From NCBI GenBank assembly GCA_016788705.1, contig JAEUSQ010000058.1, positions 1-52,201 of the forward strand: DNA of 52,201 bases. The letters run 5' to 3'. How positions within the stretch are numbered: position 1 is the stretch's first letter; each line of letters begins with the position of its first letter. Below the pieces are notes generated by a model. That model was not told the origin of the DNA, did not search any database, and saw only the letters and a program-made list of their open reading frames with translations. This document shows, one piece after another, positions 8,247 to 16,660 of this stretch. This DNA is from Bacteroidetes Order II. bacterium (GTDB lineage Bacteria > Bacteroidota > Rhodothermia > Rhodothermales > UBA2364). The position numbers and the translations under genes are program-made.

Positions 8247-9089
8247 ATGAAAAAAAGTGTTTTGTTCTTCGGGTTATGGGTTTTCTTTTTGAGCGGTTGC
8301 GACAACACCATCCAGCCTTACATCCAAAATGCGCCCATCCGTGTTTCGGTTTATGGGTATTTGGATACCGCACGGGATACGCAATTTGTACGGGTAACGG
8401 CCTTAAAAAGGGCCGATGGGCGTGGGCTTTATGAGGTTGGAGGCGTAAAAACCATTGTAAAAAGTACCGGACAAACGCTTGTGTGGCGCGACTCATTGAT
8501 TACGGCCACAAACGGCGAAAAAGAACACTTATTCTATGCCATTTTTCGTGCCCAAGCCGGAGAATCCTATACATTGAAAGTGACAGACACAACTGGATAC
8601 GAGGCCTCCGCCGAGACCACCATCCCAACCACTCCACTGGTTTCTGTACAAAGCCCGGCTCGTGATGTTGGATTGGGCTGGATTCAGCGGGTTTTGGTAC
8701 AAACGTCCATATTGCCTTATCGCGCTAAAGTTTGGTATCGTGCTGCAAAAGACGATACAACCCCGCCTGCTGCCTTTCGTTTTGACTATCACACAGCAGG
8801 TGAATTAAATGCCGGACAATGGAATGTACCCATTAAACTTCAAAACGATTGCTTCCGTGTGGCCGATATGCTGAATATCAGTAACGGATTGCGTATTTAT
8901 GGCATTTCGGTGGAGGGCGTACAATTGGATGCCCAGTGGGAACAACGCTTGCGCAAACCCAATATGCCACTCCAAAATGTAGCCAATGGGATTGGTTTTT
9001 GGGGTTCGCAAAACCGATATGTGGTTACATGGAAAATTCCGCCAGAAACGCTTCGGCAAATGGGGCACATAGACCGCCAATCGCTATAA
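8247..9089 (+). CDS. DUF4249-like lipoprotein
   Basis: A 280-residue lipoprotein. I place the start at the ATG at 8247, so that MKKSVLFFGLWVFFLSGC forms a lipoprotein signal with Cys18. The mature part starts with IRVSVYGYLDTARDTQFVRV and contains a beta-rich segment with ESYTLKVTDTTGYEASAETT, the layout of DUF4249 lipoproteins often linked to TonB-dependent receptors in Bacteroidota. No receptor gene is adjacent. Its 3' end overlaps the convergent tgt gene by six bases. Confidence 0.75.
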   Translation: MKKSVLFFGLWVFFLSGCDNTIQPYIQNAPIRVSVYGYLDTARDTQFVRVTALKRADGRGLYEVGGVKTIVKSTGQTLVWRDSLITATNGEKEHLFYAIFRAQAGESYTLKVTDTTGYEASAETTIPTTPLVSVQSPARDVGLGWIQRVLVQTSILPYRAKVWYRAAKDDTTPPAAFRFDYHTAGELNAGQWNVPIKLQNDCFRVADMLNISNGLRIYGISVEGVQLDAQWEQRLRKPNMPLQNVANGIGFWGSQNRYVVTWKIPPETLRQMGHIDRQSL

Positions 9090-10214
9090 GCGGTGGGTAA
9101 CTTTGGGCAACCACTCGCGTCGCCAGGCATCAAATCTACCTTCCAAAATGGCCGTTCGCATTTGACGCATCAACCACAGATAAAACGTGAGATTTTGCAC
9201 TGAGGCAATCCATAGCCCTAAAATCTCGCTGGCTTTGAATAAGTGGCGTAGATATGCCTTACTAAACGTTCGGTGGATATAGCCCTCCAACCCCGGATCA
9301 ATAGACGAAAAGTCTGATTCCCATTTTTTATTCTTAATATTTACAATGCCCTCGGTCGTAAACAGCATCCCATTCCGGCCATTTCGTGTGGGCATTACAC
9401 AGTCGAACATGTCCACGCCCCGCGCCACATTTTCGATCAGGTTTTCGGGTGTACCGACCCCCATCAAATAGCGGGGTTTATTAGTAGGTAGAATTTCATT
9501 TACCACCTCCACCATTTCGTACATTAACGGAGCAGGTTCCCCTACGGAAAGTCCTCCAATCGCATAGCCCTCGAATCCCATATCTACGATGGCGCGTGCG
9601 GACTCGCGCCGCAAATCCGGATAAACTACGCCCTGAACAATGGGGAAAAGGGTTTGTTGATAGCCATAAAGCGGTTCGGTATGCTCGAAGCGGTCGCGAC
9701 ATCGCTTTGCCCATCGTAAGGTTAGATCTAACGATTTTTTTGCGTATTCATAAGGGGCATCGCCAGGAGGGCATTCATCAAGAACCATCATGATATCGGC
9801 ACCAATCATCCGTTCAATGTCTATTACCGATTCAGGCGTAAAGAAATGTGTAGAACCGTCTATATGGCTTTGGAACCGCACGCCCTCTTCCGTGAGTTTG
9901 CGGTTATCAGCAAGGGAATATACCTGAAAGCCGCCAGAATCCGTCAGCATGGGCTTGGGCCAAGAGGCAAATTTATGTAGTCCCCCTGCCGCCTGAAGCA
10001 AACCCGTACCCGGTCTAAGATAGAGGTGATACGTATTTCCCAGAATGATTTGTGCTTGCACCTCATCCAAAAGGTCGCACGGTGGTATGGCTTTTACACT
10101 CCCTACCGTTCCAACGGGCATAAAAATCGGTGTTTCGATGGTCCCATGATCGGTTTCGATCAAGCCAGCACGCGCATGGGTGTGTTCGTCGGTATGGAAA
10201 AGGGTAAACTTCAT
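9084..10214 (-). CDS. tgt: Queuine tRNA-ribosyltransferase (tRNA-guanine transglycosylase), zinc site lost
   Basis: A 376-residue enzyme that exchanges guanine at tRNA position 34 for the queuosine precursor. Motifs present include DSGGFQVYSL, IDGSTHFFTPE, GGLSVGE, MGVGTPENLIENV and the nucleophile region FDCVMPTRNGRNG. The C-terminal zinc site usually reads DCxCxxC followed later by a His; here the aligned stretch is DPGLEGYIHRTFSKAYLRHL, so all three Cys are replaced, and the downstream HN of the usual motif is QN (SVQNLTFYL). It is therefore a full-length TGT without the expected zinc ligands. It is last in the long minus-strand run, 57 bases after the DUF1499 gene. Confidence 0.93.
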   Translation of the reverse strand: MKFTLFHTDEHTHARAGLIETDHGTIETPIFMPVGTVGSVKAIPPCDLLDEVQAQIILGNTYHLYLRPGTGLLQAAGGLHKFASWPKPMLTDSGGFQVYSLADNRKLTEEGVRFQSHIDGSTHFFTPESVIDIERMIGADIMMVLDECPPGDAPYEYAKKSLDLTLRWAKRCRDRFEHTEPLYGYQQTLFPIVQGVVYPDLRRESARAIVDMGFEGYAIGGLSVGEPAPLMYEMVEVVNEILPTNKPRYLMGVGTPENLIENVARGVDMFDCVMPTRNGRNGMLFTTEGIVNIKNKKWESDFSSIDPGLEGYIHRTFSKAYLRHLFKASEILGLWIASVQNLTFYLWLMRQMRTAILEGRFDAWRREWLPKVTHRL

Positions 10215-10271
10215 TCAGTTAAGAGGTAACATTCATTAATTGCAACGAAAAAAGCCCCATCTCCATTATGG

Positions 10272-10736
10272 TCAAGTTGTAAGTATTTCCTTTACGTATT
10301 GAAAGTACGTGTGCACCCTTCGGCTGTTCACGCCGAGATCACCATGCCCCAAGCGGCTTGCGCTTCTTACATGGACATAAACTTGTCCGTATTGTTCGGT
10401 AAGGGCAACTTGGAAATCATCTGTAAAGATCCCAATTCGGAAAGTGGCCGTAATTTCGCCCCGCTCAGTACTTTGCCAAACAATCTGACTCCTATGTAAC
10501 CAACCATTCCAACGCTGAATAGACGCAAAGGCAGCCTCGAATACCTGCTTTCGATCCGAAGAAAAAACACGGGTTTCTCGAATACAATTAGGTTTATTGG
10601 GACAAGGTGGTAATGGATTTTCCATTTTGTTCAGCAGAGGGTGCATATTTTGGTCGCTATTCGGAAACAGCATTCGGGCACCTCCTAAAAAGACCATTAT
10701 GCCAGCCAAAACGAGCAGGTTTTTGCGCTTAAACAT
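10272..10736 (-). CDS. DUF1499 domain protein
   Basis: A protein of 154 residues from the Met at 10736, or 160 from a Met at 10754. A hydrophobic N-terminal anchor (LLVLAGIMVFLGGARML) is followed by NPLPPCPNKPNCI, then a domain with VFSSDRKQVFEAAFASIQRW and DLGVNSRRVHTYFQYV, the pattern of DUF1499 membrane-anchored proteins. The start is ambiguous: the 10736 option overlaps ccmE by 8 bases and the 10754 option by 26. Function is unknown. It lies at the end of the ccm genes where ccmF would often be found, but nothing in its sequence ties it to haem. Confidence 0.8.
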   Translation of the reverse strand: MFKRKNLLVLAGIMVFLGGARMLFPNSDQNMHPLLNKMENPLPPCPNKPNCIRETRVFSSDRKQVFEAAFASIQRWNGWLHRSQIVWQSTERGEITATFRIGIFTDDFQVALTEQYGQVYVHVRSASRLGHGDLGVNSRRVHTYFQYVKEILTT

Positions 10737-11112
10737 TTGGTTTAACTTGCTCATTGTATTTTGAAGGGCACTTCACCAGAATGTGTTTGGCCTCAAATTG
10801 TCCGTCTGACAACATCTTACCTTCTACCACCACTTGTTCGGCATCTTCAAAATTAGCTGGTTTAAGGTTGTTATACACCACCCTAATCACTTTTCCATTT
10901 TGATCTTTCATATGAAAAGAAAAAACATTCGTCTGTTGGTCATACGAATAGGCATTTTCCTTTACCCAAGTCCCTACCACATGGGCTTGGGCTCCGGTTG
11001 TAGCAGCATCCGTAAAGTTCATATAGCCGCCCACTTGCTTGCCAAAGTTCATAAACAACAAGGAACCAAATCCGATCAGAAGGATCAATCCTATTATCGT
11101 TTTCTTGTTCAT
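10729..11112 (-). CDS. ccmE: Cytochrome c maturation haem chaperone CcmE, CxxxY type
   Basis: A 127-residue haem chaperone: one N-terminal membrane anchor (IIGLILLIGFGSLLF) and a periplasmic OB-fold domain. CcmE covalently holds haem and passes it to the cytochrome c lyase. In most CcmE the haem attachment motif is HxxxY; here the aligned motif is KCPSKY, giving CxxxY, the variant known from archaea, Desulfovibrio and other bacteria. The conserved GKM, then AKHILVKCPSKY, places it confidently. It follows the ccmD-like gene by 36 bases and overlaps the DUF1499 gene. Confidence 0.92.
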   Translation of the reverse strand: MNKKTIIGLILLIGFGSLLFMNFGKQVGGYMNFTDAATTGAQAHVVGTWVKENAYSYDQQTNVFSFHMKDQNGKVIRVVYNNLKPANFEDAEQVVVEGKMLSDGQFEAKHILVKCPSKYNEQVKPNV

Positions 11113-11148
11113 AAGATTTTGTATTAAAATAACCTAAGGATAAAGGTG

Positions 11149-11409
11149 TTAAAGAGTCTGTTCATGCTTGGCCTCTTGCAATGCCCGTTCCAACGTACTG
11201 ATTTTCTGATCTGTACGGAATAAGTAAAACAGGATTCCTATCCAAATGATCAGCACCACCGCCAGTACCACCCAAATTTTATCATCCGAAACCATCACCG
11301 CTTCGTATCCGGTGGGTTGTGCAGTCGGAACACCATTGGGATCAGACCACTTTGGTTGTTGCCCTTGCAAAAGGTTCAGAAGGCTAAAAAGATACAGCAT
11401 ACTTGTCAT
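11149..11409 (-). CDS. CcmD-like small membrane protein
   Basis: An 86-residue protein with a hydrophobic N-terminal segment, a polar stretch (QQPKWSDPNGVPTAQPTGYE), one strong transmembrane helix (KIWVVLAVVLIIWIGILFYLF) shortened here to its core WVVLAVVLIIWIGILF, and a short charged tail (RTDQKISTLERAL). Size, topology and position between ccmC and ccmE fit CcmD, which helps release haem-loaded CcmE from CcmABC. CcmD is poorly conserved, so the call rests largely on context. Confidence 0.75.
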   Translation of the reverse strand: MTSMLYLFSLLNLLQGQQPKWSDPNGVPTAQPTGYEAVMVSDDKIWVVLAVVLIIWIGILFYLFRTDQKISTLERALQEAKHEQTL

Positions 11410-11424
11410 AAACGTAAATGAAGG

Positions 11425-12123
11425 TTATCGGATATAAAACCCTTCGGTGTCTTCCTCTACACGTGCGAGTCGGACTCGTTGGTCGAACAGCCACCACGCA
11501 ATGCCAAAAAAGCCCAAAATGGCCGGATAAAATACGAGCCGCATGGTTGGATCGGTTATTTTATCAAAGGCTGGATTGCCTCCTGTTCCAGGGTGTAAGC
11601 TTTCGGTTAAACGGGGCAAAACATACAGCAAAAAAATCATGGATACCACTGAAAACAAAGTATAGACCGCAGAAATGCGTGCGCGGAGGCGCGAATTATC
11701 CAACGCCGAGCGTAAGACAAAATAGGCCCCGCTAATAAGCAGTTGGACAGCAGCCATCATTTGTTTAGGATCACTTCCCCACCATTTTCCGGTTCCCAAA
11801 AACCAAGTAAACCGACTCCATACAATGCCTGTCAACATTCCAAGAACCCCAAACAGCATGGCAATTCGGGTGGCTTCTACGACCTTCATGTCCCATTGCA
11901 GGTCTTCGGTTCTCAGTACTTGTACCGCAAAATAGGCCGAGACAAAGTAGGCCATCATCATAGTGAACCACATTGGTACGTGGAAATATAAATTACGAGC
12001 GGTTTGCTCTAAGATGGGTAGTTTGGTTGCAGCCGAAAGAACAAAAGCCGCAATAATAACGGCGGTCATCCATATGGCAATGCCCATCTTAATTCGTTTT
12101 TTTACAACAATTGTCATGTTCAT
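11425..12123 (-). CDS. ccmC: Haem exporter/handling protein CcmC
   Basis: A 232-residue polytopic protein with about six membrane segments. It has the CcmC haem-handling features: a His in YFHVPMWF, a Trp-rich periplasmic segment FLGTGKWWGSDPKQ, and a second His in ESLHPG. CcmC loads haem onto CcmE at the outer face of the inner membrane. It lies between ccmB (40 bases) and the ccmD-like gene (15 bases). Start at 12123 or at the second Met (12117) is possible. Confidence 0.9.
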   Translation of the reverse strand: MNMTIVVKKRIKMGIAIWMTAVIIAAFVLSAATKLPILEQTARNLYFHVPMWFTMMMAYFVSAYFAVQVLRTEDLQWDMKVVEATRIAMLFGVLGMLTGIVWSRFTWFLGTGKWWGSDPKQMMAAVQLLISGAYFVLRSALDNSRLRARISAVYTLFSVVSMIFLLYVLPRLTESLHPGTGGNPAFDKITDPTMRLVFYPAILGFFGIAWWLFDQRVRLARVEEDTEGFYIR

Positions 12124-12163
12124 TCGGCTAAAGGATAAGTCATATCCTATATTCTACGCAAGA

Positions 12164-12880
12164 TCACTCTCGCCACACATAATCAAACAACAAAACCGAT
12201 GCGCTGATCACCGATCCGGCAAAGGCCACCAACGTAACACAGGTTTCTTGTATCCGCACCCACCCACCGTTTAGCAAGATGGTATTGGTAGCTGCAACCA
12301 CCGACATGAGCAAGGGGATTAACAATGGGAAGGCCAAAACAGCCAATAATGGCCCACTGTTCCGGGTCCGTGCAATCATGGCGGCCAGCAGCGTGGTGGT
12401 TCCGGAGAGTCCTAAGGTACCTAAAAACAATACCAATGCTAGTTGCCAAAGATTTTCTACGGCGATGTTCATCAGGAGTAAAAAAGCACCTAATGCCAGC
12501 ACATTCAGTACAAACAAAAGCACAATATTAAAAGCCAACTTTCCGGCATAGACCATGCTTCCACGCGTATGAAGTTGAAGCAACAAAACCGTTCCTTGGT
12601 CCACTTCCGAGACAAATCCGCGTCCTAAACCAATGACCGAACCAAAGAGCAGGATAATCCACACCAATGCTGCTTGCACCCTTGCACCAATCACCTCATT
12701 CCCCAAAGAGACCACCACCAAAAACAATGTGGACGCAATGAACATCAGCAACATATTGAGTGCATATCGGCTTCTCAGTTCCAGACGAACATCTTTTTCA
12801 AATACGGCATAAGCACCATTGAGCCAATAGCGGAGTTTCGAGCGTGTCGGGTTGCTATGTAACATATTCTTCTGAGGCAT
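12164..12880 (-). CDS. ccmB: Haem ABC exporter permease CcmB
   Basis: A 238-residue membrane protein with about six helices. The N-terminal region WLNGAYAVFEKDVRLELRSR and the following hydrophobic segments, including FGSVIGLGRGFVSEVDQGTV and LGTLGLSGTTTLLAAMI, match CcmB. CcmB pairs with the ATPase CcmA to drive release of haem-loaded CcmE. ccmA normally lies directly upstream, but here murB does, nine bases away, so ccmA must lie elsewhere. The start at 12880 has an in-frame alternative at Met6 (MLHSN), a minor uncertainty. Confidence 0.9.
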   Translation of the reverse strand: MPQKNMLHSNPTRSKLRYWLNGAYAVFEKDVRLELRSRYALNMLLMFIASTLFLVVVSLGNEVIGARVQAALVWIILLFGSVIGLGRGFVSEVDQGTVLLLQLHTRGSMVYAGKLAFNIVLLFVLNVLALGAFLLLMNIAVENLWQLALVLFLGTLGLSGTTTLLAAMIARTRNSGPLLAVLAFPLLIPLLMSVVAATNTILLNGGWVRIQETCVTLVAFAGSVISASVLLFDYVWRE

Positions 12881-12889
12881 AAAATAGAC

Positions 12890-13813
12890 CTAAAACTCTC
12901 CGATAAAACCGATCTCAGGCTGTAAAAAGTGACCGAAACGCTGTTGAACTACTTGCTGTACATACGCAATTAAGGTACGGACATCGGCAGCAGTCGCCCC
13001 ACCTCGATTTACGATGAAATTGGCGTGCTTTGAGGAAATTTCTGCCTTACCTATTCGGTATCCTTTTAGCCCTGCCTGGTCTATCAAACGTCCTGCGCCG
13101 ATACCCTCAATTTTTTGAAAGATGCTTCCGGCGCTGGGCTCGGTATCAAGAGGCGGGTGTCGTTCCTGACGCCATTGCAGGTTCGCCGCTATTGTTTCAC
13201 GCAGGTGGGGTTCGTTTGTTTTTGTCAATTGAAATGTTGCAGAAAGCACGATGTCGCCAGAGTGGTGTAGCCGAGACTGATCGTATCCAAACCCGAACCA
13301 ATCCCGTTCTACGGTAAAGATTTCATTAGTGGGAGTAAAGATGCGTGCCGTGTGTAGTACTTCCTCTATAAACATGGTGCGGCTGCGGGCGGGTGGTGGC
13401 GATAAAAAATGTAGGTTTTGCCATAACGCTCCGCCAACGGTACTGGGGATGCCCGCATAATGCTCCAGCCCCCCATATCCCGCAGAAACAGCCATTTCAA
13501 TTAGGTTTGGGAACACACAAGCCCCGCTTTCTACGGTTAATAGCCCCGTCAAGGGGTCTAAGAAAGCTTTTTGTGCTAAGTTACGGATCACCAAACCCCG
13601 AAAACCACCGTCTCCAATCAGAATATTAGCACCTAATCCCAATAAAAAATAGGGCAAGTTCGCTTTTCGGGCTTGGGTAATGGCCAGTACCAATTCGTCT
13701 TCGGTGGTTGCCTCTACAAAATAATCAGCCTTCCCCCCAATCTTAAACGTGGTAAAAGGAGCCAGAACAACGTTTTTTTGAATTTTATGGACGAAGGTAT
13801 GGTGTACGGTCAT
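12890..13813 (-). CDS. murB: UDP-N-acetylenolpyruvoylglucosamine reductase MurB
   Basis: A 307-residue FAD enzyme that reduces UDP-GlcNAc-enolpyruvate to UDP-MurNAc in peptidoglycan synthesis. FAD-binding motifs are visible: FTTFKIGGKADYFVEA, LGLGANILIGDGGFRGLVI and GLEHYAGIPSTVGGALWQN. Catalytic-domain motifs are EPSAGSIFQKIEGIGAGRLI, KAEISSKHANFIVN and the terminal FLQPEIGFIGEF carrying the Glu. The usual NAGAYG after GGA is replaced by LWQNLHF. It lies between batA and ccmB. Confidence 0.95.
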   Translation of the reverse strand: MTVHHTFVHKIQKNVVLAPFTTFKIGGKADYFVEATTEDELVLAITQARKANLPYFLLGLGANILIGDGGFRGLVIRNLAQKAFLDPLTGLLTVESGACVFPNLIEMAVSAGYGGLEHYAGIPSTVGGALWQNLHFLSPPPARSRTMFIEEVLHTARIFTPTNEIFTVERDWFGFGYDQSRLHHSGDIVLSATFQLTKTNEPHLRETIAANLQWRQERHPPLDTEPSAGSIFQKIEGIGAGRLIDQAGLKGYRIGKAEISSKHANFIVNRGGATAADVRTLIAYVQQVVQQRFGHFLQPEIGFIGEF

Positions 13814-13899
13814 GTATTGGGCTTTTGCACCAGAAAGTAGGCTTTTGGGTTGGGCTTACCAAGTGGAATATGGGAGAAAAATGGGGGTTATAGAGCAAC

Positions 13900-14904
13900 T
13901 TAAGGAAACGTCCGGAATATGGTGGCACGCATACCCAATTCCAATAAGAGCAGTAACAAAGCGGGCCAAAGAAAATAAGGATACAATTCTACCGCGTCGG
14001 TATAGATGCGTTGTTCAATTTTGGTTTTTTCTAAATTACTAATTTCTTGATAGATGGATTCTAAGGCACCATCAGTAGTGGCTCGAAAGTACTTTCCACC
14101 CGTATTCTTGGCGACATTCTGCAACATGTCTTCGTCTATCTCTACAGGTACCTGAACCGTTTGACGACCAAAAAGCGGGGAATCCATCGGGTAGGGAGCA
14201 GTGCCTTTTCGTCCAACGCCAATGGTATAAACCCGTACATCCATGCTCGAAGCCACCTCCGAGGCCGTAACCGGATCTATGACACCATGATTGTTTTGTC
14301 CGTCGGTGAGCAATATCACTACTTTGCTTTTGGCTTTAGCATCGCGCAAGCGGTTTGTAGCCGTTGCAAGAGCGGTACCAATTGCTGTTCCATCTTCAAT
14401 CACATCCATCTGTACATCAGCCAGCATATTTTGGGCAAAGTCATAGTCTAGGGTAAGAGGGAACTGTGTGAAAGCTTCTGCTGCAAAGACGATCAGCCCT
14501 ACGCGGTCAGATATCCGACTGGCAATAAACTCAGAGGCCACCCGCTTGGCGGCCTCAAATCGGTTGGGTTCAAAATCCATGGCCTTCATTGAAGTAGAGA
14601 CATCCATCACCATCATGATGTCTATCCCTTCGGCAAATTTCTCGTTCGAGGTGTGAGTGGCTTGGGGCCTTGCAAGAGCAATAATTGCCAGCCCAAAAGC
14701 GATATATCGTAAGGCCGTTGGAATCCATTGCAGGCGTATCCGCCAAGAACTGGGTACGCTCCGTAAAAGCGCTACATTGCTAAACCATAATCCTACTTGG
14801 CCCTGTCTTTTTTTCCACCAAAACCACAAAAAAAGAAGGGGAATCAGGCTCAGGAGAGCGAGGAACCAAGGCTGGGCAAATTGATCTATGCGGGGTAAAA
14901 TCAT
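13900..14904 (-). CDS. batA: VWA-domain protein, BatA-like
   Basis: A 334-residue membrane protein: two N-terminal transmembrane segments (about 12-30 and 60-76), a von Willebrand A domain from about residue 90 with the MIDAS motif DVSTS, DRVGLIVFAAEAFTQFPLT and VVILLTDGQNNHG, and a C-terminal helix (FLWPALLLLLLELGMRA). This is the BatA layout: the VWA domain faces the periplasm and binds a divalent metal. It overlaps the sirtuin gene by four bases, implying translational coupling. Role in Bat modules (aerotolerance, envelope stress) is inferred from family. Confidence 0.88.
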   Translation of the reverse strand: MILPRIDQFAQPWFLALLSLIPLLFLWFWWKKRQGQVGLWFSNVALLRSVPSSWRIRLQWIPTALRYIAFGLAIIALARPQATHTSNEKFAEGIDIMMVMDVSTSMKAMDFEPNRFEAAKRVASEFIASRISDRVGLIVFAAEAFTQFPLTLDYDFAQNMLADVQMDVIEDGTAIGTALATATNRLRDAKAKSKVVILLTDGQNNHGVIDPVTASEVASSMDVRVYTIGVGRKGTAPYPMDSPLFGRQTVQVPVEIDEDMLQNVAKNTGGKYFRATTDGALESIYQEISNLEKTKIEQRIYTDAVELYPYFLWPALLLLLLELGMRATIFRTFP

Positions 14905-15659
14905 GATTTATGGGCTTTTTTACGGTTTTGGAGTGCATCAAGCAAGGCCGGAAGCAGGTCTCCTGCTTTTCCGGTCAGCACCATGTCCATCTGGGAAGCG
15001 AGCGCCGACGGGGCAATATTGACCTCCGCAATGAATGCACCCGCACGTTTGGCGACCCGTGGCAAGTGCGCCGCCGGATATACCAGTCCGCTGGTGCCAA
15101 CAGAAAGTACCACGTCCGCCCGTGTCGCTGCTTGCCAAGCCGCATCTAAGGCCTCTTCTGGCAGTGATTCGCCAAACCAGACCACTGCCGGGCGTACCAA
15201 GCCGCCACACGCCCTGCAACAAGCCACTTGGCCCGACGCTATTTCCGCGAACACTGCTTCGGGAGCATCTAAGCCACATTCGATACAATGAAACTGCTGA
15301 ATATTGCCATGAAGCTCGATTACACGATCACTTCCTGACCGTTGGTGCAACCGATCCACATTTTGTGTCACCAAGGTAAACACACAGAAAAACCCGGCCA
15401 ATGCCGCCAATGCCTGATGGCCAGGATTGGGGGAGGCGGCCAGTGCCGCCTTCCGACGCGCATGATACCAGCCTTGTACCAAACGTGGGTTCCGCCGAAA
15501 AGCACCTTCGTTTGCCAAATCTTCCGGTCGGTATTGATCCCAATATCCGCCCGGATCACGAAACGTAGCCAACCCACTTTCTGCACTGATTCCAGCGCCC
15601 GTGAGTACCAAAACCTGTTCTGCAGTGTACATTTTTTGAATCAGCAATTCTGGAATCAT
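14901..15659 (-). CDS. cobB: SIR2-family NAD-dependent protein deacylase (sirtuin)
   Basis: A 252-residue sirtuin that removes acyl groups from lysines using NAD. It has GAGISAESGLATFRD, TQNVDRLHQRSGS, the catalytic His in ELHGNIQ, zinc Cys pairs (CIEC and, later, CRAC), VVWFGESLP and SVGTSGLVYPAA. The helix segment WYHARR contains the YxxR signature of class III sirtuins, associated with desuccinylase and demalonylase activity. It is fused into the Bat gene string by four-base overlaps on both sides, an unusual place for a sirtuin. Confidence 0.93.
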   Translation of the reverse strand: MIPELLIQKMYTAEQVLVLTGAGISAESGLATFRDPGGYWDQYRPEDLANEGAFRRNPRLVQGWYHARRKAALAASPNPGHQALAALAGFFCVFTLVTQNVDRLHQRSGSDRVIELHGNIQQFHCIECGLDAPEAVFAEIASGQVACCRACGGLVRPAVVWFGESLPEEALDAAWQAATRADVVLSVGTSGLVYPAAHLPRVAKRAGAFIAEVNIAPSALASQMDMVLTGKAGDLLPALLDALQNRKKAHKS

Positions 15660-16660
15660 GGCGTAACCTCTGGCACTACGGGTGGGCTTGGAGTGGTTGG
15701 TACGACAGGGTGCAAGAGCTGTTCGATTGTTGTAAGTAATTCAATGGCTTGCTTTAATGCCTGTGGATGAACCGCTGGCGTCGGTTGGAAGTCTGCAAAT
15801 TTTACCAAATCCGATAAGGACAAGAGGGAGTCAATTTCACCAATCAAAAGAGGGGAGAAATGTATCCGCAAATGCCGGTCTTCCTTTGCCTTTAATCGAG
15901 CCAATAATTCTCCTGTAGTGGATTCAAGTGCAGGAATCCGAAGCGACTTTTCCAAATACATGCGCACTACTTCAGAAATTTCGGTGTAATACGCTTTAAT
16001 TCGTTCTTGATCCGTTAATTCCCATGACGCCAATGCCTGAAGGCGTGTCAATGCACGCTCGAACAGGGTCAAGACTGGGATAGGTTCTGGTAATGGATGA
16101 TCTTGTTCTGTTTTTCTCCAGTACTTACGCCATATCCACCATCCAGCAAGCCCCAAGATGAATAGGGCAAGCCCCATCCATATCCAGAACATCCAATCTG
16201 TCCCAAATGCTGTGATCGGAGTAATATCTTTTAATTCTTGTGCTTGCTTAGGAACCACGCCCTGTATGATTAAAACAAGCGGCGCGGTCTCTTGCCAAAG
16301 GGTATCTTGGCCGGCGACTAAGCCAAAGGGCAGCCGGACCTGAACCGAATCCACCCCAAAGACCGCAGATTCAAACCGGATAGCCGTTACTTCGGGACCA
16401 TTATTTGTACGGCTTTTTTCACGGGCCACTTCGCGCAACAAGTCTGTATCTCCCAGTTGCTTCCCAATAGGAGGCGGGATCAATTTTTGGCCAGTGCCCA
16501 CTTGAACCAAAAAGGTTAGTTCAAACCGTTGCCCATTCTGCACGGAGTCCACCGTAGCCTCCAACCAAGCCTTTTGTGCCCAAACAGGAGCCAAGAGACC
16601 TAAACAAAACAGCAAGATGCCTACCCATAAACATTGTCTGAAGCGATAGGTTGTGTTCAT
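15656..16660 (-). CDS. BatD-like exported membrane protein
   Basis: A 334-residue protein with a signal peptide (to about residue 28), a periplasmic beta-rich domain (about 30-160), one transmembrane helix (WIWMGLALFILGLAGWWIWR) and a cytosolic helical domain with YYTEISEVVRMYLEKSL and LSDLVKFADFQP. The last motifs are typical of the hypothetical membrane protein that sits between DUF58 and BatA genes in Bat operons (BatD or DUF4381-like). It overlaps the genes on both sides by four bases. Confidence 0.8.
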   Translation of the reverse strand: MNTTYRFRQCLWVGILLFCLGLLAPVWAQKAWLEATVDSVQNGQRFELTFLVQVGTGQKLIPPPIGKQLGDTDLLREVAREKSRTNNGPEVTAIRFESAVFGVDSVQVRLPFGLVAGQDTLWQETAPLVLIIQGVVPKQAQELKDITPITAFGTDWMFWIWMGLALFILGLAGWWIWRKYWRKTEQDHPLPEPIPVLTLFERALTRLQALASWELTDQERIKAYYTEISEVVRMYLEKSLRIPALESTTGELLARLKAKEDRHLRIHFSPLLIGEIDSLLSLSDLVKFADFQPTPAVHPQALKQAIELLTTIEQLLHPVVPTTPSPPVVPEVTP

